This document shows, in pieces, positions 44,988 to 55,284 of a stretch of DNA of 64,000 nt. Position 1 is the stretch's first letter. Every line of letters begins with the position of its first letter. Origin of the DNA: Parastagonospora avenae f. sp. tritici 18332-5. Its lineage: Eukaryota; Ascomycota; Dothideomycetes; Pleosporales; Phaeosphaeriaceae. Under the pieces are notes generated by a model that did no database searches, had not been told where the DNA came from, and saw only the letters and a program-made list of their open reading frames with translations. The position numbers were made by a program, and so were the translations under genes. The stretch is from contig JAFJTR010000025.1 of assembly GCA_022559985.1 (NCBI GenBank), forward strand, positions 310,001-374,000, in the 5' to 3' direction.

Positions 44988-46191
44988 CTAGTCCAAACTC
45001 TGGATCTGCACCTTGATAGCCCCAGTCTTCGGATCCGCCGCTGTCTTGAAAGCCTGAACCGCATCTTCCAACTGGAACCTGTGTGTTACCAACTTGCTCA
45101 ATTCAATGACGCCGCTCTTGACCAGCCGTATCGCCTTGGGCCACGTATTGCAGTATCTGTACTGGAACTGGAGATCAACCTCGCGGGTCGACAGGCGCAT
45201 GAATGGAATCTTCATCTCGTTCTTGCCCACGCCAATGACGAATACCTTGCCGCCGAACTTGACAGCTTGGATGGCGCCATTGATGCTGGATTCGACGCCC
45301 GTGCATTCCATTGCGATGGCGGGCTCGACGCCTTCCATCTTGGCAATGACAGCGTTGCGGAAGTCATCGACCGAGTGTGAAAATTCCACCTTGTGCGTTG
45401 CAACGTTGGGGACGAGATCCTTAGCAAATTTGAGGCGGCCCTCGTCTATGTCCGTGATGACGATTGGCGCGGCGCCTGCTGCACGAGCGCAGAGAAGGGT
45501 GACAAGTCCAATGGGCCCAGCGCCGCAGATGACCACGGGATCTCCGAGTCGGACATTCGCGCGGTCCATGCCTGCGAGTGCGACTGATAGTGGCTCCAAC
45601 ATGGCGCCATCTTCGAAGGTGAGGTTGTCGGGCAGTTTGTGACACCACATAGCTGGGTGCTTGAGGTATCGGCGCAGAAGACCCGTGACGGGAGGTGTTG
45701 AGAGGAACTGCACTTTCTCGCAGCCGTTGTAGCGTCCCGTCAAGCAGGGCTCGCATTCGTGGCAGATGACATTAGGTTCTATTGCTACGCGGTCGCCGAC
45801 TTTGAGAGTAGAGACGGAGGGGTGGACAGCGAGCACTGTGCCAGCGGATTCGTGGCCAAGGATGTGTGTGTCTTCAACGATCATAGGACCAATGCAGCCC
45901 TAGAGCAGTGTTAGCATGTTGTTATCAATCCTTCCTTGCTTTCGAGTCGCGACATGATATGGGCCATGGAGTAAGCAGTGGACCTACGGCATGCCAGAAG
46001 TGAATGTCAGATCCGCAGATTCCAGTACTCTTGACGTTCAGCAGAACCTCTCCCTCTTTTAAATCACCACCCTTCTCCACAACCTCCAGACTCGGTTCAG
46101 CCTCCGCAACCCATAGATCGTGCGCTGGGTTCGTGTAAACACCGATGTTAGCCTTGGATGGCTTGACCTCTGTGACCGTAGTAGTACTCAT
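44988..46191 (-). CDS. ladA: L-arabinitol 4-dehydrogenase
   Basis: Zinc-dependent medium-chain dehydrogenase that oxidises L-arabinitol to L-xylulose in the fungal arabinose pathway. Two exons, 45988-46191 and 44988-45899, phase 0; 371 residues, the family norm. Catalytic zinc ligands are in KSTGICGSDIHFWHAGCIG and ILGHESAGTV; structural-zinc cysteines in NVICHECEPCLTGRYNGC; NAD site CGAGPIGLVTLLCARAAGA followed by ITDIDEGRL, whose Asp indicates NAD preference. The opening KPSKANIGVYTNPAHDLWVA and STPPVTGLLRRYLKHPAMWC favour LAD over xylitol or sorbitol dehydrogenase. The junction at the intron restores HFWHAGCIGPM. Confidence 0.9.
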
Positions 46192-46711
46192 CTTGACCTC
46201 TAGTGAAACAGTAAAGAAGTATCAACAGAGTCAGAATACAGATGAGAAGGAATAAGTCAGTCAACAAAAGAACGCGTGCGAAAAATAACCTTCAGATCAG
46301 CTGCCTTTCCCTCGGACCTTCCACATCGCGTAGTGCGGGGCAGAAACCATAACATCGTGGACCCCTTTGGAGCGTCACTCGCTTCCCCCGCCATCTCCGT
46401 GTTCTTCCACGAATAGGGACCGGATAAAGTCCGCATGCTTATGCTTGAATACGCGCAAGCTATACCGAGTGCAGTAGCGTATCCCAGCAAATTATCCGAA
46501 ATTGATCCAGACTTCACGATACTGCCGCTTGGTGTTGAACCGCCGGAACCGTAGGGGTGGAAGATCCACCGGGTGGAGCCCTGGGTAGCTGCGCGAGGAA
46601 CATCAGGAACGGCTGCTACATCTAAATTTAATTGATACGGTTATAAGGGATATCCCCTTACTGCGACTCTAAGCAAAACCATCATAAACATACCCTCACC
46701 CGAAGCATCGT
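46192..46711. other. Intergenic, no gene seen
   Basis: Promoter of the arabinitol dehydrogenase and 3' region of the nuclease gene. A minus-strand frame at 46257-46517 has no domain. Confidence 0.45.
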
Positions 46712-48872
46712 TCAGAGCTCCTCCTCTTCACGTTCCGTTCGGCTGCGTGTCGAGGTTAAGCCGCCAAAGTCGGCCCACGTGAGACATGTACCAATCGCAG
46801 CATCGTATGCAAGCTGACGATTCGTCAACTTCCTCTTCTTGCCCGCCGGCTCAAAGCTTGTGGCCGGTGATGATATAGAAGCATATAAAGATGCGGTGAT
46901 TCTCGGCGATGCGACCAGCTGGGCAGTGGGTGGCGATGGAGGCTCGAAAGCAACGTGCCTGGGTAGCTCAGCCGATGACAAAGAGTCGCTCACAGCTGAT
47001 TCCTCCGATCTTGCTTTTTTGTTCTGATTTGTTGCCAAGGCTCTACTATAACTTGTGCCACCGATCACATTAACGAGTTCAGATTCAGCAGGCGCGAGCA
47101 CGTCAGCTAGTGACTCAGACTCAGTGTGCACTCCATCCACATCTTCTGTTGTATGCAGCCGCTTGATGGCAGACAAACTCAAAGTCTGTGAGTCTTCTTG
47201 TGTATTCTCGTGACAGAACCGGTCCTTTTGTTGCTGTTTCATTCTCAATTCGTAGAGCTCGTACATTTCGGCATCATGGCGGAATGTGCTTGTGCTGCAA
47301 TACTGACCGAACAGACTCTGCATACTGAGGTCTGGCGTCCAAGCAGCTTCGTTGACTGTACAAGGAAAGACGTCTTGAGGTCGAAATGCAGCAACAAGCT
47401 CGCAAAGCTCCGAGTAAGACGAATGTCTGGAATATGGGAATCGAATCGTGCGATTTTGGGACCCGTCGGAGGTCGCACTCTCCGTAGCTGTTGTCGCCAA
47501 GGCTGATATGAGCGTGGGTAGCGATAGGCCATCTTGGCTCTCTGCACTGGCTTTCTGCAATTGTAGTTCGAGGTCTAGTTTGCCATCGTTTCCCGCAAGT
47601 GCTTCCTGCAGCCGTGCAAGTACTTTACAAAGAAGAGCCTTGTCGGGTATAGAACATGCGCACAGCTCCGTGAGTTTACGAAGTTCTGCCATGCCTCCGG
47701 TCTCCAACTCTTCTTTCTGGTCAATGTCGCCTTTTCCACCTCTAGCACCAAGCTCCTCGATTTCAATTCCACTGGCTCGTGTAATGATGGGGATGATGTG
47801 TACGACCTTTGCTTCGGCGTCTTGGTCCATGACAGCGCAGTCCATACCTCGCTCACAGCTATGGATGCGAACGTTTTCCAAGGAAGTCAAACATCCAGGC
47901 TGAATGCGATTACCATTCTGGAAGCCGCACAATGCGGCGGCCTCGCGGACCTCAAGTCCTGAGTTTCGTAGAGACTTGTTGTCAATCTGAACATCTAGCC
48001 CGATCCCTTGCAATTGCCTCTTCTCCAGCGTGGACAAAGATCCATAAATCCTCGCGCGGTAGCTGTCCAGGTGTATCTGAGATTTTAGGAAAGCGGACAA
48101 TGCAAGCCAGACGTTCTCATAGCCAAAAGTCCAAGAGTGAAAGTAGAAAATGGTGTCATTCGTATACTGGCTCACCTTGTTGAGCAACTCATTGATACCT
48201 TCAGCTTTGCTAGGAAACTCCCTGTACGGTTCATGTTTGGTAGCGAACGTAGTGTCCAGATACATGCAATCCAGGCGGCACTTTCCAAGAGTATATGGCA
48301 ATAAGACAGGGTTCTGTACAAGTGAGTTCACCCACCACGTCTCCGCACGTATGTCGCCGGTGTAGAGAACTGCTTTTCCATCACCCTCGATGAGGAACAT
48401 GACTGCTCCGATGCAATGATTGGCGTCAATCAAGGTAACCCGAATTGAATTACCAGGGGCGAGTTCAATGGTGATTGGTGTGTCTAAAGGCAGTGGTCTG
48501 GCCAATTTGCGCATGCTGCGGTCGTAGGTGACATTGCGACTCTCCAGGACGCCTTTAGCGAAATTGATCCGATAGTGATACTTCTCTAATCTCAAGAGCA
48601 TCTTGGGTCACCGTCAGTAAATTTATGGCCAGATTCGAGTCCAACATGGTGGGACGAGGCGAAAGCATCAAAGAAATATCGCAGATACTGACATTTTTGG
48701 TTGCAGCCGAACAGTAAACAAACGGAGCGCGCATTGACTCGAGCCCAAGTAGGTGATCGGAGTGCACATGACTGAGAAAGCACGCCAACGGCGGTTTGAA
48801 CTGTGGCTGCTGTCCGAAGTAATCGATCCTGATTTGAGGGAATTCTGATATGATGCCTTTAAACGTTGACAT
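46712..48872 (-). CDS. Metallo-beta-lactamase/beta-CASP DNA repair nuclease (Artemis/PSO2-like)
   Basis: Two exons, 48693-48872 and 46712-48601, phase 0; 689 residues. The first exon starts MSTFKGIISEFPQIRIDYF, the family's usual opening, and carries the zinc motif FLSHVHSDHLLGLES (HxHxDH). The second holds IELAPGNSIRVTLIDANHCI, MFLIEGDGKAVLYTGDIRAE and CRLDCMYLDTTFATKH, then a DRMBL-like region (YTNDTIFYFHSWTFGYE). The last 250 residues are Ser-rich and divergent. The order fits the fungal counterpart of Artemis (DCLRE1C) more than PSO2, as there is no N-terminal zinc finger. Predicted role: 5' exonuclease or endonuclease in crosslink or end-joining repair. The intron is 91 nt with donor GTCAGT. 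Confidence 0.83.
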
Positions 48873-49166
48873 TAAGATGTTGGTGGGTGAATTGTCAAGA
48901 AAGGCACCGAGGTGAAGGACGATCGACAGTTGATGGTTGTGGCTAGTGTCTTTCGCTTGAACGTCATCGAGTTAATCACAACACCATTGATGACTGCGCA
49001 TCACTCAAAAGCCAGACTCTGGTATATGATGGACATATCGCATAAGTCTTACAGCCTAGCATGACAGCCTCACCCCGCGGCTTACTCACCAGACAGCTTT
49101 TCGGCTTCATCCCACCCTGACAGCTTTCAGACGCGTTCGCTCCACCGTGAGCGAGGCAAATCCAGC

Positions 49167-50112
49167 ATGGCATCTACCACGGTACCCGACATTCTCACAC
49201 CTCCCGCCTCTTCCACCACAACCTCTCAGCATGCATCGATGCTTCCGCAACCGCGCAGATACCCGCTGAGGCCTGGTGGGCCCAAGGAGAGCGAGCTCAT
49301 CCGCTATCTAGACCATGGTGTCAACAGCATTCAGAAACGCGTCGACAACCGCGTCACGAACAGGAAGAGCAAATCCGCAATCGACGAAGCGGATGGCTAT
49401 GGCGCCTTTCATGAAGTCGCGAAGGATCTGGACGCGCTGGTAGATGTTGTGTGGGTCTCCGGCTCGCGTAAGACTCCACCAGGTGGTTACTGTGAAGGGT
49501 AGACTTGCGCTAATACCATGTCTCGGTGTAGCGAACCTCCAAACGCCATACCTCCTCAATATTGCCGTCCTTGCCGTCGAGTTCCTGCCGCTGTTCCCCA
49601 ACTCGGCTCGCTCCACTTCCGCCACCTTCCGCCTCCTTTCAAAGCTCGATGAAGCCTTCACCGCCCTGCTCACGGGTCACGACAGTGGGACAGGTGAAGT
49701 ATTGCCGGGCTTCGACAATGGCCGGACTATATCCACGACAGACAAGGTCCGCCTGAAGGGCGTCGTTGAACGCACGCGGTTGACGGTAGCTCGGGAACTG
49801 AGCCGACAGAGTGTAGCGGGTGGGGAGAGCGATGCTGGCGAACCAATGGACACTGACACTGAAGGAGACACGACCCGTTCTGAGGGCACGGTGAGGTTTG
49901 AGGGGTTTGGAGATGACAAAGACGACGAAGACGACGATGACTGGGAAGAGCGGAACATTGGACGTGTCTATGAAAAGACCATAGGAGAGCTCGGCGATGT
50001 CCTCGGTGGTCCGCCGATTGGCATAATCACCGATGACTGGAGTTCAAGTGAAGTGGGACAGCAGCAAAGCCGCGAAGGCTTCGTAGAGTCTGAAGATGTC
50101 ATCGAATTCTGA
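49167..50112 (+). CDS. Conserved fungal protein of unknown function
   Basis: Two exons, 49167-49467 and 49532-50112, phase 1; 293 residues. After a low-complexity start comes RRYPLRPGGPKESELIRYLD, then VAKDLDALVDVVWVSGSPNL across the intron and QTPYLLNIAVLAVEFLPLFP, which looks like an all-helical fold and is of a kind I associate with conserved Pezizomycotina proteins, but I cannot name it. The C-terminal third has an Asp/Glu-rich run (DDKDDEDDDDWEE) and ends in an acidic tail. No catalytic motif or membrane segment. Divergent from the nuclease gene with only 294 bp between starts, so the two probably share a promoter. Confidence 0.75.
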
Positions 50113-50784
50113 CAACACGATTGCACATCCATGGACGTGAAAATGACTCCCGATTATATGATCATGAGAGGGCTCGGCCAAATCATGCTATGAAGAAAGA
50201 GATGTGATTAGCAAAAGCTTGGGTAGGTATGCATTTCTCAAAACTTTGCACATCTGGTTTCCTTACCCCCATGCTTGCTGCTATATGTTATCAGCCACGA
50301 TGGAAAGCTACCAGGGTGCCTGAAGCTACGCACAGGGTTTTACTGTCGTAGTCACGGCCTTGTAGCCCTGTGTATCGATCCAGGCGACGAGACCCCCTTC
50401 TTTACTACGTCGTAGCTGACAGCTTGCAGTACGCTTGTTTGCATGGTCTAGAAGCGGCTAGTATGCATGTCGCGTCACACAAGAGCTGAGGCACCAGCTT
50501 TACAGTAAGGCTGAAGAGCGAACGCGGGCACCGAAGCGCACTCTCACCAATAGCAATAAGCCTGTAGACTAGCAGGTGCGGCGGTCGTACCTGTCTCGCA
50601 GGTACTTGTACTCTTTCGGCGGGCATGTCACGAGACCACGCGTGGGAACGCGATCCCGTACCCCACCAAGCTCGTCGCCCTCAAGACGATCCCCGCGATC
50701 TCCGTTACGACTACTAGACCCCGACAGCCGTGCATTTTGCGGTGGGTGCGTATCGATGCACACCCTTTGATACTTTCTGTCCAC
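50113..50784. other. Intergenic with a MITE-like element
   Basis: About 670 bp between two plus-strand genes, a quarter of it the family-1 copy at 50278-50429. Confidence 0.5.
50278..50429. mobile_element. Family-1 MITE-like element, copy C
   Basis: About 152 bp. ACCAGGGTGCCTGAAGCTAC aligns closely with ACCAGGGTGCCTGGAGCTAT of the copy at 6029-6178, and the right end CGTCGTAGCTGACAGCTTGCAG|TAC mirrors the left end. Most differences between the copies are C/T or G/A changes. Confidence 0.65.
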
Positions 50785-53577
50785 ATGCCTACATACTACG
50801 CGCGCGACGTCACAGTGCGCCTAGGCGTAAATCCCCTCGCCGACACCATCACGCCCAATATCACTCTGAAGAAGGGCGATGTCGCGAAGAAGCAATGCGA
50901 GAAGCCGGAGAAGGAACTGCTGAACAGCCACCTATTGCCCGAGCACCGCGTCGACTTTCCAGGCGATGAGCACGGCTTCGAATTGAACTGGCTGGGTGAT
51001 GCGCCTTTTATGCAGGCTCGGGTGGGCGACAGTTTATTCGAAGGTGCGACGAATAGCAGTGCTGCACAAACAGCTCCCCTGGCCAATTCCGCCAGTCTAC
51101 GCCGACAGCCAACAAAAAAGAGCCATGGCGCCTGTGATTCTGAACCTCTTGCGCTCAGCCTACATGTCAAGACGTCGGACACAACCTTTGTTTCTGGTAT
51201 GGACAGGCAAAACAAGCTCCAATTGAAGATCGAGGTGTTCTTCAATGGGCAATTGTCAAGCTGCTTGTTCCTTCCGCCCTACGAGATCCGAAGCAACACC
51301 AAGACGCATCACCAGGTGTTTTCCGGCTATAGGATAGACTATCTCGCGGAGAGGCCGTGGGTCATTCTACCGCCACACACTGCTGCTGACGGCAGCCCGG
51401 TCAATTCCGATAAGCTTCTATCCGAAAAGCAACGCTGGAAGGACATCAGCGCAGCTCTGAGCAGAGAAGCAAGTCAGCGGGGTACGGATTCGCAGGGCAA
51501 TATCCCGCCAAGCTCACACTTTCTGGGCGCTTTGGCAACCTCCAGGATGCCGGATCAATTGATGGGCTGGCAGAAGCCAGGATGTAGGCACTTTGGCGTT
51601 ATCGACGTGGTCATCACAGCTGGTGAAGGTAGGAAAGTCACGAGCGGAGCGACATACCTCACAAGGCCTCAAAGGTTCACAGATGAGAACTTCCCGCTGC
51701 CCAATGTGGGTGGATTCGACAAAGATGCTGAGGGCAAGAGCGACTCTGACTACGAGCCTCAGCCAAAGCGACAGGTTTTGGATCCTTCGTTTCCAGCTAT
51801 GATTCGCGGACCTGAATATATCCCCGTCCCATTGTCGCACAACCAGGGAGTCTCGAAGTCCATTCAGGAAACGCCGTTCGGCTTGCTCTTGTCTACACCT
51901 CCGCAGTTCCCAGTCACCGAAACACTGCCTTTCGAACCGGCCCGACCGATTCATGAACTATCTAGATTTGGTTACGATCCATCATCGTCTTCCGAGCGCG
52001 GATCTACCAGCTACATGAAGCATAGCAGCAACACGGATCATACTGTCGGTATGGGCGCAGCATCGATGGACTTCCGATCTCAGATACCTACGCGCTTTGG
52101 TGAGCAAGAGCGCAGGGCCTCTATGGACTCTGCCCTTGCACCATCATTCGTTCCAAATGCATCCTACCTCTGTCCCCCTTCACTTAATCTTAGAAGACAG
52201 TCACACGTACCGGCTTCATCACCTCATCATGTTCCGAACATGATATCATCCATGCCACCCATGGATCCTCAAGATATTCCAGCGTTTGGCGGACTGCCGT
52301 TTTTAGCACCTCATGATCGTCGTTTATCTATGCCGCTACCTCCAACCGGTTTCTTCACTGTCCCCGTGAAGCCTCGTCCTAGCCTATCACCAAAGAAGAA
52401 GCCGCATCCAACCAATCTGAGGATGCCGCAGCGCGGGTTTTTGCTCAAGCGACTGATAGTAGTTGGCAAGGATGGCGTAAGGGTGGTGGACCACGTATGG
52501 CCTATCGCGCAACACATCGCTGTGAACGAGCATCCTTCTGTACACTGTGGCTCAAATCTGCCGCAGAAGGCAGGCGCACTTGCTAGTTCGGAAAAGGTCA
52601 TCTCTTCTGACGCAATTTTCCCTGACCCACCAAGCAGTGGTACGGCACAAAGCGAGCTTCTTCCCGCAAAAGCTTCTACTCAAAGCCGTAAAGCGCCCCA
52701 CGAGCTCATAAAGGATGGAAATAAGCGAGCCAGTCCCACCAGAACCACCAACGGCCAACCCATGCCACAGGGACATGAATCGGACACCAAGGACGGAGGC
52801 ATCACTATAACCGACTATATGCTACTTTCGCAGAAGGCCGAGGTCGATGCTCACGATATAGCGCAACCTCTTATGCCACAGCGCCGCACAACAGCTGCCA
52901 CCACTATCCTCGGGGTACAAGGACCGAAAGCAATAACGTTTCTCTATGACGATCCGGAGGCGATGATACGAGAAGAGAAGAGAAATGCACGTCGATCCAA
53001 GTCTCCCATTAAACCCAAGAACAAAGCTTCGACTACTAAAAAATCCAAGACATCGGTCCCAGATGAGACTGCTGCTCCAGCCCAGGACATGGGTACCTTG
53101 TCCTCGCCTCTGAGCAGTCTCGCGACTACCCCGGAGGTCGGGTATGAACCCAAAGTCAAGTCCAGCCCCATCATCTTGTCCAGCTCAGCCGAGGCAGGAC
53201 CTCTCCCGCAAGTCGATGGCTCGCCTGAGCACAAGCTTGACACTACATCATCGCCTAAAGCAGCCGAAATCGCCCGCTTGATACCTCAACTCCCAATTCC
53301 TTCAGTCTCGTCTACACCAACAAACTCACCCTCTCCCAATGCAAAAAAGCGCAAGAATGAGTCAGGCCGCTACCTCGCCAAGCAGCCACGTAGTCCTGAT
53401 CGACTCAAGACAATCAGCAATCCACCGCTGAATCGTGACTGCGTCATTGCGTTTGCAGAGAGTCAAGATAAGAAAAGCGAGAGGGGTGTGTTGCGGCAGA
53501 TTAAGAGCGAGCGCCAGGGCGTGTTTGCTGAGGAGCACGTAGTGTTTGCGACGAGGTTTTACGTTGCTGGGAACTGA
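50785..53577 (+). CDS. Large orphan protein, probably nuclear
   Basis: Single exon, 930 residues from the ATG at 50785 (MPTYYARDVTVRLGVNPLAD). The N-terminal 320 residues look folded (LALSLHVKTSDTTFVSGMD, LQLKIEVFFNGQLSSCLFLP, YRIDYLAERPWVILPPH), suggesting a beta-rich domain. The middle is Ser/Pro-rich and disordered. Basic clusters KRNARRSKSPIKPKNK (about residue 732) and NAKKRKNESGRY (about 853) resemble nuclear localisation signals. A compact conserved-looking end (VIAFAESQDKKSERGVLRQI) closes the protein. No family recognised; a chromatin or transcription role is only a guess from composition. The long intronless frame is unusual among its neighbours. Confidence 0.75.
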   Translation: MPTYYARDVTVRLGVNPLADTITPNITLKKGDVAKKQCEKPEKELLNSHLLPEHRVDFPGDEHGFELNWLGDAPFMQARVGDSLFEGATNSSAAQTAPLANSASLRRQPTKKSHGACDSEPLALSLHVKTSDTTFVSGMDRQNKLQLKIEVFFNGQLSSCLFLPPYEIRSNTKTHHQVFSGYRIDYLAERPWVILPPHTAADGSPVNSDKLLSEKQRWKDISAALSREASQRGTDSQGNIPPSSHFLGALATSRMPDQLMGWQKPGCRHFGVIDVVITAGEGRKVTSGATYLTRPQRFTDENFPLPNVGGFDKDAEGKSDSDYEPQPKRQVLDPSFPAMIRGPEYIPVPLSHNQGVSKSIQETPFGLLLSTPPQFPVTETLPFEPARPIHELSRFGYDPSSSSERGSTSYMKHSSNTDHTVGMGAASMDFRSQIPTRFGEQERRASMDSALAPSFVPNASYLCPPSLNLRRQSHVPASSPHHVPNMISSMPPMDPQDIPAFGGLPFLAPHDRRLSMPLPPTGFFTVPVKPRPSLSPKKKPHPTNLRMPQRGFLLKRLIVVGKDGVRVVDHVWPIAQHIAVNEHPSVHCGSNLPQKAGALASSEKVISSDAIFPDPPSSGTAQSELLPAKASTQSRKAPHELIKDGNKRASPTRTTNGQPMPQGHESDTKDGGITITDYMLLSQKAEVDAHDIAQPLMPQRRTTAATTILGVQGPKAITFLYDDPEAMIREEKRNARRSKSPIKPKNKASTTKKSKTSVPDETAAPAQDMGTLSSPLSSLATTPEVGYEPKVKSSPIILSSSAEAGPLPQVDGSPEHKLDTTSSPKAAEIARLIPQLPIPSVSSTPTNSPSPNAKKRKNESGRYLAKQPRSPDRLKTISNPPLNRDCVIAFAESQDKKSERGVLRQIKSERQGVFAEEHVVFATRFYVAGN

Positions 53578-53778
53578 TATGGATCAAATTTTGTGTACGC
53601 GTCTATGTATCGAGTGTACTACATAACCATGTATGGTTCACAGATAGTGTATACATTCCTGTGAAATAGTCGACCGTGCAGAACGTCGGTGCGAAGAGAT
53701 GAAAGAATGATATTTACAACGAACTCAACCCATGCCACTAGCCAATTCTTCTCCCACTTCTTGTCGATACCAATGCAT

Positions 53779-54584
53779 CTACTGTGCCTTCCCAATACGC
53801 GCTACAAGCTTGCCCCCCTCTGCGGCCAGCGAAGCTTCAAATGTCCCAGCGTCACCAGCTTTCCATGAAGCATTGGCAGGTGCCTTAGCTCCCGGGAAAG
53901 CCAAGTAAAGAACGTCCGTTGCACCATGGCCCATGTTTCCACTCAGTCCTTCATTTGGGAAGCACAACTTGCCCAGAGAAAGCGAGGACTCGCCGGTGAC
54001 TACGCCGCCGTTCTGGTCTCCATACACGCCGTAAAACATCTGGTTCCCGCAAACAACAGCAACGATGGACAGTGGCTCAACACCAACCGTCTCGATGTCG
54101 AAGGGCTTACGCTTATCGCCTTGAGCATCGTTGGTGATGAAGTTGCTGAGTACAACGAAGGTGTGTTTGTTGGTGTCGAGATCCTTCACAGCTCCCTTGG
54201 TTAGGTCCTGTAGTTGGCTCTTGAAGGATGTATCGCCCAGACCAGTCGGGTCATCACTGCAGCCGCCTTGTCCTTTGCCGGCTCCGTCGCAGTCGATATC
54301 CATGTCCGCGAAGCCGCCTTGTTGGTTCTTCAGAAAGACGACGTTTGAGGTTTTGTCCATGCAGTAAACACTGTTCTTGGACTTTCCGCCGACGCCAGTG
54401 TCGTATGCTGGTGAAAGTGGGTCGGGGCAAGACTTGCTCTGCTCAACGTTAGAGTGATCGTATTATTACTGGCTCTTTTGCGACTCACCTTCCATGACTC
54501 GTAGAATGTTTTCACATTTTGGGGAATCTGGCGGCCAGCGGCCAACCCTGCGAGTAGAACAACGAGGGATGTTGAAGAACGCAT
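53779..54584 (-). CDS. GH75 fungal chitosanase
   Basis: Secreted endo-chitosanase that cuts chitosan. Two exons, 54489-54584 and 53779-54438, phase 0 through a 50-nt intron; 251 residues, family-typical. Signal peptide MRSSTSLVVLLAGLAAG. Hallmarks: YDTGVGGKSKNSVYC, NQQGGFADMDIDCDGAGKGQ, containing the catalytic Asp region, and VEPLSIVAVVCGNQMFYGVY, where the downstream GDQNG and VTGESSLSLGKLCFP include the second acidic site. Paired cysteines are consistent with extracellular folding. Divergent from the GH5-like gene; the two may share wall-polysaccharide regulation. Confidence 0.92.
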
Positions 54585-55284
54585 GATTATAGTAGTGGAT
54601 CAGGCTGAAAAGCCATGGCTCAACAGAATAACAGCTGCATTTATGAAGTTGGTCAAAGATAGTCTTGCGGACATGTCAAGGTGCTGCACAGGATCGATGG
54701 ACGTTCCCGTCTCTGAGACATTCCTTCATCCTGCATTGTCACTCATTTCGAAATAGTATCTCACTAGCATCAGACCACCCCGATGATCTGTAGTTAGGAT
54801 GCCCGCGACGGGAACGACACGGCGTGCATATCTCCGCGCCACTTTGGGGCTAGTTTACACTAGGTGTCCCATGAATCGGACACTAGCTTAGGGGCCGTTC
54901 ATGATGGTTGGCTGGGGGCGAACTATCCCCAATGGTCAGACATGGACCCCACTGACTTCATGCCCGGACCTCGCAGGTAGCACAAGCGCCTCCAGACTGA
55001 AGGACTTTTTCCGGAGTTGCCGTCGCTGCAAATGGAAGGTCGCAGCTTGGGTACATTCTATGCCTAACTTACTTGCTACTTGTTGACGCACTGTGAATCA
55101 CTTGACCCATCATAGCACCATGTAGTGCTGTCGATCTCGAAATAGCCAATAGGTACGCCTCAAAGACACTCCCGTAGAAGGACCTTTCTCGTGTACTTAT
55201 TGACCGCGACTTGTCCAGGTTACCCTACCATACTCACCAACAATTCACCGACATCCAGATCAACATTGCACAGTTGCGATCGAA
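54585..55284. other. Divergent promoter region
   Basis: 700 bp between the chitosanase (-) and the GH5-like gene (+). A short imperfect inverted repeat (GTGTCC...GGACAC) near 54860-54885 is the only structure noted. Confidence 0.45.

Noticed and set aside
54860..54890. Inverted repeat GTGTCC...GGACAC in the chitosanase/GH5 spacer
   Set aside because: Only six reliable pairs; not distinguishable from chance.
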